This document shows positions 4,866 to 5,214 of a stretch of DNA of 5,214 nucleotides, one piece after another. The stretch spans positions 1 through 5,214 of the forward strand of contig CAJUDT010000124.1 of NCBI GenBank assembly GCA_910585415.1. The letters run 5' to 3'. Position 1 is the first letter of the stretch, and every line of letters starts with the position of its first letter. The position numbers were made by a program, and so were the translations under genes. The notes below the pieces were generated by a model that was given only the letters and a program-made list of their open reading frames with translations, had not been told where the DNA came from and searched no databases. Source of the stretch: an uncultured Flavonifractor sp. GTDB taxonomy: Bacteria; Bacillota; Clostridia; Oscillospirales; Oscillospiraceae.

Positions 4866-5108
4866 ATGGCATTTCATTGGCCGAAAAAGGCGCTGGAATT
4901 GCATGTAACGGTCAAAACAGACGATGAAATCATCCAATTACGGGCCAAAGTGGCGGAATTGGAGGCCCAGCTGGAGGCGGAGCGCCAGCTGAGGCACCGG
5001 GCGGAATTTCGCTATGGGTGCGAGTGCCGGATAAATGCGGAGCTGGTTGACCTTTGCCGTGCAAATAAGGTCGATTTCCGGGCCTCCTTGAATGAACGTC
5101 CATGGTAA
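4866..5108 (+). CDS. Small coiled-coil protein, function unknown
   Basis: An 80-residue protein I do not recognise. The N-terminal 17 residues contain an aromatic/basic start (MAFHWPKK) and a short beta-like stretch (LELHVTV). Residues 19-48 (from DDEIIQLRAKVAELEAQLEA on) are a clear amphipathic helix with hydrophobic positions at Leu25, Val29, Leu32 and Leu36, so a coiled-coil dimer is likely. The tail has Cys52, Cys54 and Cys64 and ends in ERPW. The ATG at 4866 lies 5 bases after GGGGAG; the longer frame starting with GTG at 4773 would pass through the operator and promoter and is rejected. Divergent from the XRE gene and sharing its operator region, it may be the first gene of a regulated accessory unit or a partner of the regulator; both are inference. 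Confidence 0.72.
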   Translation: MAFHWPKKALELHVTVKTDDEIIQLRAKVAELEAQLEAERQLRHRAEFRYGCECRINAELVDLCRANKVDFRASLNERPW

Positions 5109-5130
5109 CCGAGTAAGGCCGTCAGCGCGG

Positions 5131-5214
5131 CGCGGGGGGCCGGACCGGACCCCGGCGGGGGAGGGCCGGAAGCCCGCGCGAGCCCCCAGGCGGGGGCATC
5201 CCCGGCCCCCCGCG
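5131..5214. repeat. Extremely GC-rich inverted repeat at the window edge
   Basis: CGCGGGGGGCCGG (5131-5143) and CCGGCCCCCCGCG (5202-5214) are perfect 13-bp inverted arms, and the right arm runs into the window end, so the stem may be longer. The 58-base interior has two further possible hairpins: CCGG...CCGG (5145-5169) enclosing CCCC-GGC-GGGG, and GCCCCC/GGGGGC (5182-5197) with a 4-base loop. No T run is visible. Two plus-strand frames are open but give only low-complexity Ala/Gly/Pro/Arg residues. It could be a repeat element, a transposon end, a structured RNA or a terminator of unusual form. Confidence 0.55.

Noticed and set aside
1..5214. CRISPR array, tRNA, rRNA or insertion sequence
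   Set aside because: No regularly spaced repeats, no cloverleaf with anticodon loop, no rRNA signature and no transposase frame were seen on either strand.

Overview
The window looks like chromosomal DNA from a GC-rich, endospore-forming Firmicute of the class Clostridia, probably an Oscillospiraceae-type gut bacterium. This rests on spore-coat cotJ genes, a CwlD-type cortex amidase, a RadA of Firmicute type, strong AGGAGG ribosome-binding sites and GC-rich codon use. The exact genus cannot be fixed from sequence alone.

Left part (1-1056, minus strand): a spore-coat cotJ operon read right to left. Its first gene is a single ORF joining a CotJA-like N-terminal domain to a complete CotJB domain. 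It starts at a TTG with an excellent ribosome-binding site, not at the upstream ATG, which lies inside a terminator hairpin. Three bases later comes cotJC, a manganese-catalase-like coat protein that stops after 140 residues, before the C-terminal metal-ligand helices of the family.

Middle (1005-3924): a minus-strand YhcH/YjgK/YiaL-family gene with its own Rho-independent terminator is divergent from a plus-strand two-gene unit, cwlD then radA. cwlD encodes a spore-cortex N-acetylmuramoyl-L-alanine amidase. The radA start codon follows the cwlD stop codon directly. A strong sigma-A-like promoter with an extended -10 precedes cwlD.

After radA (3925-4320): a 58-residue, six-cysteine protein is encoded convergently on the minus strand. 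A strong plus-strand terminator follows at 4243-4275, then a shorter inverted repeat. 4318-4510 holds no gene I can support with confidence.

Right end (4511-5214): a compact, phage-like divergent control region. A 72-residue XRE-type helix-turn-helix regulator (minus) faces an 80-residue coiled-coil protein of unknown function (plus). Between them a perfect 16-bp inverted repeat has one arm exactly filling the spacer of the rightward promoter and the other lying just upstream of the leftward -10, so one regulator could control both directions. The window ends in an extremely GC-rich block with 13-bp inverted arms that probably continues beyond the edge.

The main points for a second look are the CotJA-CotJB fusion, the shortened CotJC, the symmetrical XRE operator with its coiled-coil partner, the small cysteine-rich protein, and the terminal GC-rich inverted repeat.
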